Counted from the first letter of the stretch, positions 10,459-19,983 are shown. The stretch: DNA of 64,000 bases from Nostoc sp. T09 (GCF_002154695.1 NZ_MTAV01000028.1:26436-90435); one strand, 5' to 3'. Numbers and translations: made by a program. The notes: generated by a model not told the origin, from the letters alone.

Positions 10459-10878
10459 ACTAATACGGTTGAATCCCTGTTTGATACAGGTTTGGAACGC
10501 TATAAAGCAGGGGAAAGTGCAGCTTCTTTAATCCCTGTGTTTAAAGAAGTTTGCGATCGCGCTCCTAGAAGCAGTTCTGCTTGGACTTGTTTGGCTTGGT
10601 TGTATCTGCTCGATAACAAAGGTAACTTAGCTTATAAAGCCGCACAGAAGGCAGTCAAGCTCAATCCCCAAGACCCACAAGCCAGAATTAATCTTGCTGT
10701 TGCCATGCTAGAAACCGGACAAAAAGGTTTGCGGGAACACGTTGATTTCGCCCAACAGTTAATTTTTGTAAATCAAGAATGGGAGGACGAAATCAAAAAC
10801 AGCATTGAAGACGGTTTAACTAGAAAACCAGATTGGCAGAGTTTGGCAAAAGTCAAAGGCTGGCTGTTTGACGCGTAA
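10456..10878 (+). CDS. TPR-containing small protein
   Basis: 140 residues composed almost wholly of tetratricopeptide-like helices: SSSAWTCLAWLYLLDNKGNLAYKAAQKAVKLNPQDPQARINLAVAMLETGQ carries two recognisable 34-residue units (residues about 35-90, positions W, L, A, A and P conserved). It is a protein-interaction module with no enzymatic motif and no export signal. Its start codon sits at the end of the STRR array and has no Shine-Dalgarno sequence, so the repeat may influence translation. It probably forms an operon with the small membrane protein 100 bases downstream. The partner is unknown. Confidence 0.85.
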   Translation: MTNTVESLFDTGLERYKAGESAASLIPVFKEVCDRAPRSSSAWTCLAWLYLLDNKGNLAYKAAQKAVKLNPQDPQARINLAVAMLETGQKGLREHVDFAQQLIFVNQEWEDEIKNSIEDGLTRKPDWQSLAKVKGWLFDA

Positions 10879-10978
10879 ATGGTAATTCTGTTAGTTGTCA
10901 CTAGCTAGAAACAAAGGACAACTAACTATTACCCATAAGCAATGTGCCATTTTTAGACAATTTGACAACAAGACAGTG

Positions 10979-11221
10979 ATGAAAGATAAACTTTTAAGCT
11001 GGCTAAACTTTGTTTTAGTTGCAGATGTATTCCTGGTTTTGTTTGGTTTTGGATGGTTTGCGATCGCGGTGATTGGTGATGCCTCTGGTGTAAATTTAGG
11101 ACTAGATTTGTGGCATCAACTGTGGCAACCTGTGTTTAACCCAGCCATTGGGATTCTTATGGGGGGCGCAATTCTCAGTGGTCTGATCAATTGGATTTCC
11201 CGAAAATTTCAGGCCGATTAG
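10979..11221 (+). CDS. Small two-helix membrane protein
   Basis: An 80-residue protein with two predicted membrane segments: LNFVLVADVFLVLFGFGWFAIAVIG (about 8-32) and NPAIGILMGGAILSGLINWI (about 53-72), joined by a loop with LWHQLWQPVF. It ends in a basic tail. The frame is open further upstream to 10895, but residues there are unlike a membrane protein and the ATG at 10979 (after a GTG at 10976) gives a natural start. It follows the TPR gene on the same strand. It is a conserved-looking hypothetical; no function is recognised. Confidence 0.75.
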   Translation: MKDKLLSWLNFVLVADVFLVLFGFGWFAIAVIGDASGVNLGLDLWHQLWQPVFNPAIGILMGGAILSGLINWISRKFQAD

Positions 11222-11360
11222 TCAACCTCTAGGGAATTCAAAATAAGTTGAGGTCTAGTCAAGGGCAAGATTCTAACTTCTAATAATCATTCACCCTTGA
11301 CCTTTGAATGCCAGTTCACTCAACTTTGGGAACCAAAGCACGTGACTGGCTCCTCTTGAC

Positions 11361-12281
11361 CTAATTTAAAATTTCTGTAAGTGCCGAGTTCAAATTGGGA
11401 TACTGATACCCAAAACCAGCTTCCAAAGTGCGCTTGGGAAGAACTTGTTGACCTTCTAAAACTACTTTTGCCCCATCTCCTAAGAGTGCTTCTAGTGCAA
11501 AAGCTGGGACTGGCAACCAGGAAGGGCGATTCATTACTTGCCCCATAGTTTGGCTCAAATCTACCATTCGTACAGGGTTGGGAGCAGTGGCGTTAAATAC
11601 GCCTTCCATCTCTGGTTTGGTTAAAGCTTGCAGAATGAGGTTAACTAAGTCGTCTATGTGAATCCAAGAAAACCACTGCCGACCGCTGCCAATTGGCCCA
11701 CCAGCAAAAAGTTTGAAGGGAGTAATCATTTTACCTAAGGCTCCACCCATCCCCAAAACAATACCCAAACGCAGAATTACTAATCGCACGCCTGCATCTT
11801 TAACTTTGTTCGCTTCTGCTTCCCAAGCTTGGCAGACTTCAGCAAGAAAATCATTTCCAGAGGAGCTGGTTTCGTCAAAGGTAGCAGTTTCACTAGTGCC
11901 GTAGAAGCCGATAGCTGAAGCGTTGACTAATACTGTTGGTTTAGGGTTAGTCTTGACGATTGCTTCCACAATTTTTTGTGTACCTAGCTTGCGGCTATTG
12001 AGAATTTTCTGTTTGTGTTCTGAGGTCCAGCGTTCCTCTGCTATGGGTTCGCCTGCTAGGTTAACGACAGCATCACAACCTGTAATAGTATCTTGCCAAG
12101 AGCCTGATGCAATAGGTTCATAAGCAACAATTTCTACATTGGGAAAAGCCTGAGAAGAAAAAACTTTTTGGGCAAAAGCGGTGTTACGTGTTAACACCAA
12201 CACGCTATAACCATCCTGGTGGAGTCGTTCTACCAAACGACTACCTACAAAACCTGTTGCTCCAGCAATTGCTACTTTCAT
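11361..12281 (-). CDS. TIGR01777-type NAD(P)-dependent epimerase
   Basis: 306 residues of the extended short-chain dehydrogenase family related to YfcH. The N-terminus has the Rossmann motif VAIAGATGFVGSRL; further on come DAVVNLAGEPIAEERWT, the VNASAIGFYG active-site strand with the YxxxK-like region degenerate, and ILRLGIVLGMGGALGKMI typical of this subfamily. The C-terminal half ends with the substrate-domain segment NRPSWLPVPAFALEALLGDGA and LEAGFGYQYP. In plants the homologue is linked to chloroplast division and sugar-nucleotide-like substrates, but the real substrate is unknown. I chose ATG 12281; an upstream GTG at 12290 would add three residues. Confidence 0.9.
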   Translation of the reverse strand: MKVAIAGATGFVGSRLVERLHQDGYSVLVLTRNTAFAQKVFSSQAFPNVEIVAYEPIASGSWQDTITGCDAVVNLAGEPIAEERWTSEHKQKILNSRKLGTQKIVEAIVKTNPKPTVLVNASAIGFYGTSETATFDETSSSGNDFLAEVCQAWEAEANKVKDAGVRLVILRLGIVLGMGGALGKMITPFKLFAGGPIGSGRQWFSWIHIDDLVNLILQALTKPEMEGVFNATAPNPVRMVDLSQTMGQVMNRPSWLPVPAFALEALLGDGAKVVLEGQQVLPKRTLEAGFGYQYPNLNSALTEILN

Positions 12282-12452
12282 GATGCACACACGTCCGCCA
12301 AAGTCTTATTTTAAAGTTTTTTATCAGATTTTCTACTTGCACCCCCTTCCTTTTTGAGTGTAGGAGATTTGTTTAATGAATTTATAAAGACTTGCAGTTT
12401 ACATACTTCGGTATTATAGGATGGACGGAGTGTTGCAAGGCGTGGGGCTATT

Positions 12453-12800
12453 ATGGCTCGCTATACCTGTTCTTTTATTGTTTCTGTTCCTGTTGAGCAT
12501 CTCCAGCCGTTGCTTGTAGATCTCTTACAAGACTGTGATTTGGATGTTCAATACTACACGGCCGATTACATTATGGCTCGTGAGGTTCCCGGGACTGTTT
12601 CTTTTTCCAAGTTAGTTAAGGTGGAAGTACTGATTGATAAATCAACAGCGACGGAAACAGAAACCCGGTTGAGTATTGTGGTTAAAAATGAGGAACTACC
12701 ACTCCAACTTGATAATCACTGTCGACAAGTATTTGAATTTGTGAAGCAGGCGATTGAACACAGTCGCCATTGGCATCTGATTGAAAGTCTAGCAGGATAA
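12453..12800 (+). CDS. Conserved hypothetical protein (115 aa)
   Basis: A short soluble protein starting MARYTCSFIVSVPVEHLQPLL. It alternates strands and helices: a hydrophobic strand, a helix (LQPLLVDLLQDCDL), two strands around YYTADYIMAREVPG, the strand pair VKVEVLIDKS and TRLSIVVKNEEL, and a C-terminal amphipathic helix. This order is compatible with a small SRPBCC-like or DUF cyanobacterial fold, but no motif is diagnostic. It lies divergent from the epimerase, sharing a 170-base promoter region. Function unknown. Confidence 0.75.
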   Translation: MARYTCSFIVSVPVEHLQPLLVDLLQDCDLDVQYYTADYIMAREVPGTVSFSKLVKVEVLIDKSTATETETRLSIVVKNEELPLQLDNHCRQVFEFVKQAIEHSRHWHLIESLAG

Positions 12801-13220
12801 CTTTTGCTGCTTTTGTTTAGGCATCCGCTGCGGCTAGCTGAATGGCAAAGCTACGCAATAAGCTAAAACTACACAAATTTTGGATTTGAGATTTTGAACC
12901 TACTGTGTTACAGAGGTTATGGGTTGCGCTGGTTCTCAAGCCACTCCGTTCGGTATTTAGACTTGTAAACGCTCAAAAGGTAGCAAGTGGCGTGATTTTT
13001 GCTCATAAGTCTTGACCACGCTGCTTTGCCAGTAATCCCAAACTATACTCTTGTCAAGAAATCATGACAACATCAGGTCTTTACCTAAATTTTGCGGACA
13101 TGATGTCTCATGAACAGCCGCTAGCATAAAGCTTCAACATTTATGGTAAGCACTGCCGCTTGATGTGGACAGCTTGACTATTCTTGAGCAAGCGTCTCTG
13201 ATTCAATAATGTTGTTGGTT
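12801..13220. other. Intergenic region with fragments of dispersed repeats
   Basis: 420 bases between convergent genes. The segment GCATCCGCTGCGGCTAGC at about 12820-12838 belongs to the GC-richer dispersed repeats seen elsewhere (27.1 kb, 47.0 kb, 51.95 kb). GACATCA and TGATGTC near 13065-13107 form a loose dyad. No gene was recognised. Confidence 0.4.
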
Positions 13221-13724
13221 CTAGAGTTCCTCTATATCGTCTGTCATACCAGGATTAATCAATGTAATATCATACTCGCTAGCATCTGTATTACCCGAAC
13301 GCTGGGTATTACGTAGCAAGTAATAAATAGCACGTACCTGAGGACCAAAAATAATTTCGTCTTCATTTCTCAGATCGTGGGACGGCATCTTGCGTCCATT
13401 AATCATCAAACCGTTAGAACTGAGCTTGCCTTTAGCATCACCATCGACGATTCGATAATAATAGCTCTGACTATTCTGCTCTCGTGGTAATCTCACCAAT
13501 GTGGCATGGCGGCGGGAGACAAACTGCGACACCAAACGGATATTGCACTCGCGATCTCTACCGATAGAGTAGACGGGGTTTTCCAGAGTAAATTCCTTAC
13601 GACCTTGATCGTCTTCAATAATCAGAAGATGGCTTTCATTGGTTTCTGCTGCCATTGATGCATCGCTGCTAACATTGGTTGAACTGTGATTGCTCAAGCT
13701 TTGTTTAATATAGTTTCCTGCCAT
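13221..13724 (-). CDS. FHA-domain protein
   Basis: 167 residues with one forkhead-associated domain, which binds phosphothreonine peptides. The conserved FHA positions are visible: Gly-Arg in VYSIGRDRECNI, Ser-x-x-His in FVSRRHATLVRL, and Asn-Gly in SSNGLMINGRKM (residues about 50-125). The N-terminal 30 residues are Ser/Asn/Thr-rich and probably disordered; the C-terminal tail is acidic (MTDDIEEL). Such proteins report on Ser/Thr kinase signalling; this window contains a kinase and a PP2C phosphatase, but not adjacent. A single gene by spacing. Confidence 0.9.
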   Translation of the reverse strand: MAGNYIKQSLSNHSSTNVSSDASMAAETNESHLLIIEDDQGRKEFTLENPVYSIGRDRECNIRLVSQFVSRRHATLVRLPREQNSQSYYYRIVDGDAKGKLSSNGLMINGRKMPSHDLRNEDEIIFGPQVRAIYYLLRNTQRSGNTDASEYDITLINPGMTDDIEEL

Positions 13725-13939
13725 TCTTACGCACTACAGTCTGTGGTACTGCTCTAATAAGCATTAAATTGCATATTGCTCCAAAAGAGTAGAATATGAC
13801 TCTTCTACTCCTGCTAGTTTAACTTTTGTCAGATTCTCAACATGCTTTGGTAGATGCTTAACTCCTGAATACGATTTTAGTTTGCCCAACAAGAATAGGA
13901 GCGAGATTGAGTTGAGAACTTAACCTTCAAGAGAGAAGT

Positions 13940-16432
13940 TTAGGGTCGATGAGCTAAACGCCGTAATAAAACTGAGTTACTAACAACACTAACTGAGCTA
14001 AAGGCCATTAATGCGGCGGCACCAGATGGGCTAAGTATAAAACCCAAACTGGGTAACAAAACACCTGCTGCTAAGGGAATACCAATTGTATTATATGCAA
14101 AAGCCCAAAACAAATTCTGACGGATTTTGTTGAAGGTGGCACGGCTGAGGTGAATTGATTCGACAACATCGCTGAGGCGATCGCGCATTAGTATAATAGC
14201 AGCAGTTTCCATTGCTACATCAGTGCCGGAGTATAAAGCAATTCCTACATCTGCTTGAGATAAAGCCGGAGCATCATTGATCCCATCTCCAACCATTGCG
14301 ACAACGGATTTTGGATTTTGGATTTTAGATTTTGGATTAGGTATTCTCCTCATCTCTCCTGCCTGAAGAGATTGGATAGCGGTGGCTTTTTTGCTGGGGG
14401 GAACACCAGCGATCACATCAGCGCTATCTAAACCCAGCTGTTTACCAATCGCACTAGCAGCTTCTAAGCGATCGCCACTTAGCAACATTACCCGTAAACC
14501 CATCTGACGTAACCGATCTACTGTGGCTTGAGCATCAGGTCTAAGAGTATCACTAACGGCAATGATTCCAGCTAAATTTCCGCCCACTGCTACACAAACA
14601 ACTGTTTTTCCCTCTGTCGCTAACTTCTGACTCAACTTTTGTGCAGTGTCGCTAATTGCGATTCCGTGCCAACTTAACCATTCCCAATTACCCAGCAGTA
14701 TACTTTTGCCCTGTACGCTAGCAGACACACCGAGTCCTGGTTCTGTATGAAACTCTACAGCTTCTGGGATAGCTAGCTGTTGCCGCTGTGCTTCTTGTTG
14801 AATCGCTTTGGCGAGAGGATGGCATGTGCCGCTTTCTACTGCGGCTGCCAATTGCAGGAGTGATTGAGAAGAGTTTTCCTCTCTGCCCAATTCCCCAATC
14901 GGCAAACAATCAGTCACAGTCGGATTACCTGTCGTCAGCGTGCCTGTTTTATCAAAGACAATAGTATCTAGCTGGTGTACCCGTTCTAAAACGTCGCCAC
15001 CTTTAATTAATAGACCCCGTTCCGCACCTAAGCCGGTTCCTACGAGAATAGCTGTTGGTGTAGCTAGCCCCAAAGCACAAGGACAAGCAACTACCATAAC
15101 TGCGATCGCTAGCTTTAAGCTGATGAGCAATGGCGAATGATGCAGGCTGAGTGATGAGTGCTGAACACTGTGATCTGTGTGACTCATCATATCCATGCCG
15201 CCTGATATGGTGATATCTGGCCAAATATGGGTACCGAAGAAGTACCAAAATATAAATGTTAATAAAGCTGCTGCCAATACCCCGTAGGTAAAGTAACCAG
15301 CAACTGTATCTGCTAATTTCTGAACAGGTGCTTTCCGGGTTTGGGCATCTTCTACCAGAGCGACAATATGAGCTAAAGTTGTATCGCTGCCTGTACGGGT
15401 TGCCTGAATAGCGATCGCTCCCGACTGGTTGAGAGTACCTGCTGTTACAAGATCCCCTGGTTGCTTGATTACAGGTACGGATTCCCCAGTCAGCATCGAC
15501 TCATCCACCGTGGTTTGCCCAAAACGAACTTCACCATCAACAGGAACTTTATCACCTGGTAGTATCTTTAACCATTCACCAACTCGCACCTGTTCTGCTG
15601 GAATTTCCACGATAGCCGACCCGACAATGGCATCTTGGCTATAGTGCGAACCATCTCCATCAGTTACTTGCCCAACTATCTCTGGGTTAGCAATCAATCG
15701 TGCTACCTGTGGCTGTAGTGCTAGCAGTTGCCTAAATGCTGCGGCGGCACGTCCTCTAGCTTGTTGCTCTAATGTGCGTCCTAAAAGAATAAAACCCAAC
15801 ATCATCACTGGTTCATCAAAGAAGCACTCCCAACCCATTTGGGGGAACAGTAGCGCCACCAAACTAGCCGTATAGGCTGTCAGAGTTCCCAATCCTACTA
15901 GGGTATTCATATTGGGGGCATTTCGTCGCCAGCCCAGCCAACCATCCACTAAAATCGGGCGACCTGGGACTAGTATGGCCAATGTTGCCAGTCCACAGTG
16001 GAACCAAATGTTATTTAATAACGGCAATGTTAAGCCGCTAATAGTACCAAAATGTCCAATTCCAGATAAGACTAGCAGCACCCCAGCAACCACCAACTGC
16101 CTTAATGAAGAGCGCATTTCTCGTTGCTGTCGCACTTGGGGGTCTTCTCCAGCAGCTGTCTCACCTGCGGCTGTTCGGGGTTGAGTGGGAAAGCCGTTGG
16201 CGGTCAAATGCTTTGCCAGTAACTCTGCATCGACCGCCCCAGCTTCTAACTCTACGACTGCTATCTCTGTAGCCAAGTTCACACAGGCATTCTTAACTCC
16301 TGGCTGTTGGGTTAGCTGTCTTTCTACTGCTTTTACACATCCAGCACACTTCATGCCCCCAACATCCAGAATTATTTTCTCTGTAATTGGGATCGGTTCT
16401 GGGGTGATCTGAGTTTTGGGAACAAGTTGCAT
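13940..16432 (-). CDS. ctaA: Copper-type P1B ATPase (heavy-metal translocating)
   Basis: 830 residues. One N-terminal HMA domain binds metal through GMKCAGC (Cys29, Cys32). The actuator motif TGES is near residue 313, the transmembrane metal site CPC in VACPCALGLATP near 449, the phosphorylated Asp in DKTGTLT near 492, and GDGIND near 713. CPC plus the Cys-x-x-Cys domain indicates Cu(I)/Ag(I) transport. The family pair in cyanobacteria is CtaA (plasma membrane import towards plastocyanin) and PacS (thylakoid); CtaA is my preference from the N-terminal style, with moderate certainty. Two in-frame insertions are odd: a His/Met-rich loop before the CPC helix and a repeat-encoded segment before GDGIND. 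Longer than usual (about 750-790) because of them. Confidence 0.93.
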   Translation of the reverse strand: MQLVPKTQITPEPIPITEKIILDVGGMKCAGCVKAVERQLTQQPGVKNACVNLATEIAVVELEAGAVDAELLAKHLTANGFPTQPRTAAGETAAGEDPQVRQQREMRSSLRQLVVAGVLLVLSGIGHFGTISGLTLPLLNNIWFHCGLATLAILVPGRPILVDGWLGWRRNAPNMNTLVGLGTLTAYTASLVALLFPQMGWECFFDEPVMMLGFILLGRTLEQQARGRAAAAFRQLLALQPQVARLIANPEIVGQVTDGDGSHYSQDAIVGSAIVEIPAEQVRVGEWLKILPGDKVPVDGEVRFGQTTVDESMLTGESVPVIKQPGDLVTAGTLNQSGAIAIQATRTGSDTTLAHIVALVEDAQTRKAPVQKLADTVAGYFTYGVLAAALLTFIFWYFFGTHIWPDITISGGMDMMSHTDHSVQHSSLSLHHSPLLISLKLAIAVMVVACPCALGLATPTAILVGTGLGAERGLLIKGGDVLERVHQLDTIVFDKTGTLTTGNPTVTDCLPIGELGREENSSQSLLQLAAAVESGTCHPLAKAIQQEAQRQQLAIPEAVEFHTEPGLGVSASVQGKSILLGNWEWLSWHGIAISDTAQKLSQKLATEGKTVVCVAVGGNLAGIIAVSDTLRPDAQATVDRLRQMGLRVMLLSGDRLEAASAIGKQLGLDSADVIAGVPPSKKATAIQSLQAGEMRRIPNPKSKIQNPKSVVAMVGDGINDAPALSQADVGIALYSGTDVAMETAAIILMRDRLSDVVESIHLSRATFNKIRQNLFWAFAYNTIGIPLAAGVLLPSLGFILSPSGAAALMAFSSVSVVSNSVLLRRLAHRP
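14306..14357. repeat. STRR-type repeat inside the ATPase coding sequence
   Basis: Tandem GGATTTT heptads with drift (GGATTTTGGATTTTGGATT, then AGATTTTGGATTAGG) lie in the reading frame of the P-type ATPase. On the coding strand they encode NPKSKIQNPKS, the peptide these intergenic repeats give when translated. The insertion falls between the nucleotide-binding region and the GDGIND motif and keeps the frame. Confidence 0.8.
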
Positions 16433-16562
16433 GGCAAGAGTTTAGTTAGATTCGCTTCAAAAATCTGACGCTCGACTAAAAGCGCCCTAATTTGAGGGTA
16501 GCGAAATCTGGAACTAAGACTGCATGTCAAACATATTAAATTCTTAATTTCCCTAAATCAAT

Positions 16563-16748
16563 TCAGTCTTGACGACGAGTCCAGCGTTGATGAGACGTGT
16601 AAATCAATGCTCCAACCTGCATAGGGAGAATGGCAATCAGGCTTTTCAAAAAATAATTGATTTCTAAATTAGACATAGCACTGAAATACCCCACGCCGAT
16701 CAGCCAGCACAAAACCAAGGTAAGCTTTTGACGTTTGAGGATTAGCAT
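16563..16748 (-). CDS. Small hypothetical membrane protein
   Basis: 61 residues from the ATG at 16748 (or 77 from a TTG at 16796). Two hydrophobic segments are visible, LTLVLCWLIGVGYFSAM and FLKSLIAILPMQVGALIYT, followed by a basic C-terminus (QRWTRRQD), consistent with a two-helix membrane protein with the tail in the cytoplasm. It lies 77 bases downstream of the TM2-domain gene on the same strand, so the two may be co-transcribed. No family was recognised and it could be spurious. Confidence 0.5.
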   Translation of the reverse strand: MLILKRQKLTLVLCWLIGVGYFSAMSNLEINYFLKSLIAILPMQVGALIYTSHQRWTRRQD

Positions 16749-16825
16749 ATCAGTAGATATAAATTGCCAGGATACAAGTAGGATAGATAGGCTCAAATAG
16801 AAGTTAACGTGAGACAGAGAAACTT

Positions 16826-17101
16826 TTAAAACCAGCCTTGCTTATTGACAAAGTAAGTATCTACAAATTCTTCATGGGGCTTGTTTAAATAAATCATGCC
16901 TTCAATTAGACCTACAAGTTGCATAATTAACAAAGTAAAACCGTAGGTGAAAGCGCCACCAACTACAGAAATAACTAGCATAATAAAACCTTCTGGGGCG
17001 TATCCTAAAACAAATTTATGGACGCCAAAACCTCCGAAAATAATCCCACAGTAACCAGCCATAAGTTGTTTGGTTGTTTGACTCGAGTTTAGATTTGCCA
17101 T
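16826..17101 (-). CDS. TM2-domain membrane protein
   Basis: 91 residues matching the TM2 family: a first helix AGYCGIIFGGFGVHKFVLGY with the hallmark Gly-x-Phe-Gly-x-His-x-Phe motif, a short turn containing Gly-Tyr-Ala-Pro, and a second helix GGAFTYGFTLLIMQLVGLIEGMIYL. TM2 proteins are small integral membrane proteins of unknown biochemical role. The ribosome binding site AGGAGC lies about 11 bases upstream of the ATG. The C-terminal EEFVDTYFVNKQGWF is a typical cytoplasmic tail for cyanobacterial members. Confidence 0.88.
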   Translation of the reverse strand: MANLNSSQTTKQLMAGYCGIIFGGFGVHKFVLGYAPEGFIMLVISVVGGAFTYGFTLLIMQLVGLIEGMIYLNKPHEEFVDTYFVNKQGWF

Positions 17102-17904
17102 ATTGAGTGTTGCTCCTGAATAAATAGGGAGTAATTTTAAATGATTGTTCCAGAAAATACCTGAATATATTTATGTGGTAAATATATTTTTACTTTCTCT
17201 AATGAAAAAGCAATATTCCAGATAAATAGCCACAGCTAAGGTGTTACATTGCCCTAGGGAATGCCATCATAATTGCATAGAGAAGATTATTTGCTATTGC
17301 CTGGAGCTATAGAGCGTTGGTTAAATTTTCGGTTCTTTGAGCGACAAATCTCAGCACATTAGCTTTACGGATTTTCAAGTGAGAGATTTCCCTTGAGAAG
17401 AATTCACTCTGAATAATCAGCAAATACTCCTATGCTGGAATAAACCTTTCTACGGGTCAATCACTTTTATGTCCGGATTTTTTTGGATCTGGCTGCAATG
17501 ATGAGGACATCTTTTGTGGACAGTACTAGCGTAGTCATTGTTCCACAGAATAGAAACAAATTTCGCTGCCACCAAAGTGCAAAGTAGTAGCATTTTGAGA
17601 AATCCCATCAATGGCTGCTACCTAATTTCACAAGCATTCTAACTAAAAAGAGCTTGAGAAAGTAATGCGCATCTTGCAAAGGGTGAAGATTACCCAAAAA
17701 AAATGAAAATCTGATAGAGAGTTTGCTATGTATTTATCGGTATTGCTAAAGTGACTTTTGCCATCAGCAATATTTCCCCTGAACCTAGCACTTACTTATG
17801 CTTATTGCTATTTATAAACATTAAACGCTTGCCATATATTATTCCCATATATGGAGATAAAAGCAAATATTTTGATTTTTTGGCAACCGTAATTATACGG
17901 TTAT
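17102..17904. other. 800-base gap, nothing recognised
   Basis: AT-rich sequence between the TM2 gene and the CPBP gene, which are on the same strand. I found no ORF of credible composition, tRNA or tandem repeat. Confidence 0.4.
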
Positions 17905-19479
17905 TTAATTACCGCTACCTAGGATAAATAAACTGAGTAGAGTACCACTGTTCCAAAGACTGTGCAAGAGCATAGGAGCAAGTAAATTACGCGATCGCGT
18001 GTACACTACTCCCAAAACGATCCCCAAGGCTGTCAGTGGTAAAATTTCCGACAAGCTCAAGTGAGCAGCGGCAAATAGCAGGCTACTAGTAAGAATCGCC
18101 GCCCAAACAGGAAGGTAACGAGTTAGCGAGGGCAACAAAAAACCACGAAACAGAATTTCTTCAAAAAACGGCGCGGCGATCGCAGCTGTTAAGAAAAATA
18201 TACCCAGTGCGATAGAATCTTGACTTTCCAGCGCTAGTTGCAACAAAGGATTACTACCACCTTGCCCTTGCCATAGTTGTTGATTAATCAAAGACACCAC
18301 TACGACTATCGGTAAAGCGGCGCAATAGCCGCCTAGTCCCCACAAAAACCACTTACCTTGGAAATTGAAGCGAAACCATAATTCTGGTAGGGGAAAAAAG
18401 CGCTTGATCGATAAATACAGTACCAATAACGCACCTGATGCTACTAAAAGGTAACGCAGCAAGACTGAGAAAGCCTGAAAACGCACATTACCGCCAGTAA
18501 GCGAGATGGGGAGCAACGAGAATAACAGGGGCACAAACAGTTGTCCCATCAAGAAAAAGCCGAGAATAAAAACCTGTAAAATCGTTTCACCACCCCAAGG
18601 GGTTGACCAAGGTACATCAGCGTTTTGAGCTAGTAAGGCTGCTTTTCCTGTCACCAAGCGTTGAGCAAACACAGCAATCAGCAGTATGATCCCGATTAAA
18701 GCTGCCAAGGTAGGGACAATCCCAATCACTGCTAATTTCAATACAGCTTGGGTAGCAGCTTGCTGTTGTGCGGCTTGAACTGCTGATAGTGCTTCTGGGC
18801 GTTGCTGGAGTTTGTATAGTTGCACTAGCGCATTAGCGCGAAACCAACCTTCTAAATTTTTTTGAATCAGCTGTTGAGCATTTGGTAGCAGACGAGGAGG
18901 ATTACTCCACAAACCAATTAACACAGCAGATGTTTCTTGAAATTCGGGTTTAATATCTGAGCGTTGCTGCAAATCAGTCCAAGTCTTCAGTGCTAGCTCT
19001 GTCTTTCCTTGCTGTGCTTGTAAAATTCCTAGGCGTAAGTCTAATTCACCTAATAATTTTTGCAGTTGGTTGAGAGACTGCTCCAACTGTTGCTGCTGTT
19101 GGCTAGAGGGATTTTCAGATGGACGGGTTTCTGGTAAGGGTTTAGGAGGTGCGGGAGTAGTCACTGGTTGAGAGCGCAGTTTTGCCAGTTGATTTTTGGC
19201 TTTGTCCAAATTGGTTTGCACCGATTTTCGCGCTTCTTGATATTGCTTGACAGCGTTGTCCAGAGGTTGATCGCCAAGTATGGCATCCCTAACTACCTGG
19301 AAATTCTCGTCTTTGTTATCTTCTGGTTGCCAAGCTTGCGCTTGCAGCGCAATATTTGTTTGGTACAGTTCCAGGCGACTTTGGAACTGTGGTTCCTGCC
19401 AACTGCTAAATAGAGATAAGCCGGACAACACCAACGAGATCAGCGTCAGCCCAATTAAACCCAACCGTTTGATGGTCAT
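17905..19479 (-). CDS. CPBP-family intramembrane metalloprotease
   Basis: 524 residues. The C-terminal half is the CPBP (CAAX protease and bacteriocin-processing, formerly Abi) domain: Glu-Glu-x-x-x-Arg in FFEEILFRGFLLP near residue 437, a His-containing helix FAAAHLSLSEILPL, and HSLWNSGTL near the end, providing the proposed catalytic and metal-binding residues. About six or seven membrane helices precede and surround it. The N-terminal 200 residues after a first signal-anchor helix form a Gln-rich coiled coil (QQQQQLEQSLNQLQKLL), presumably outside the membrane. Substrate unknown; in cyanobacteria such fused proteins are common. Single gene. Confidence 0.9.
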   Translation of the reverse strand: MTIKRLGLIGLTLISLVLSGLSLFSSWQEPQFQSRLELYQTNIALQAQAWQPEDNKDENFQVVRDAILGDQPLDNAVKQYQEARKSVQTNLDKAKNQLAKLRSQPVTTPAPPKPLPETRPSENPSSQQQQQLEQSLNQLQKLLGELDLRLGILQAQQGKTELALKTWTDLQQRSDIKPEFQETSAVLIGLWSNPPRLLPNAQQLIQKNLEGWFRANALVQLYKLQQRPEALSAVQAAQQQAATQAVLKLAVIGIVPTLAALIGIILLIAVFAQRLVTGKAALLAQNADVPWSTPWGGETILQVFILGFFLMGQLFVPLLFSLLPISLTGGNVRFQAFSVLLRYLLVASGALLVLYLSIKRFFPLPELWFRFNFQGKWFLWGLGGYCAALPIVVVVSLINQQLWQGQGGSNPLLQLALESQDSIALGIFFLTAAIAAPFFEEILFRGFLLPSLTRYLPVWAAILTSSLLFAAAHLSLSEILPLTALGIVLGVVYTRSRNLLAPMLLHSLWNSGTLLSLFILGSGN

Positions 19480-19983
19480 CTATCTTCCCTTGACTAACCA
19501 GTGTAGAAGCTTATGCCTCTTGGGAATTATCGCAAGAAAAAGCAGGAGGTGGATAGATTTTAGGATCGGGAATTTGGACCAATTTTCCAAAAGGTGGTAG
19601 CAGATGATGCGTGGGAGACGTGGTGAACTTTGGGTAAAGAGTACGAAATATTACTAAAGATTCAGCTTAGGACTTCATAGGCTCGCACTCGCATCTTCCT
19701 TTACTGAATTACGCAATATTTAGAAGTTTTGCATAGAGGCGATGTCAATTGCGCGAATTCCGTAGGTGCTTTATGCACGGATATTTCATCTATATCACGT
19801 TATTTTTGAATTAAATTATACTTCATGCAAATTTATTACTTAAGTGAATATTATAAAGATTGTATAAAAAATACAAACCTAACTATCAAGACTGGTAATT
19901 TTCGGAATACATTAGTCATTCTTGCTATGTCATTTTATACAAAAACATAAATCATACGGACAGAGGAATTAACTAAAATTTTT
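19480..19983. other. 500-base divergent promoter region
   Basis: Contains the promoters of the CPBP gene and of the PEP-CTERM gene. The right half is strongly AT-rich. AGAGGAATTAACTAAAATTTTT before the ATG at 19984 supplies only a distant ribosome binding site. No RNA gene was seen. Confidence 0.4.

Noticed and set aside
14940..16412. Several plus-strand frames opposite the P-type ATPase
   Set aside because: All are antisense to an intact, motif-complete gene, with Pro/Ser/Thr-rich random composition.
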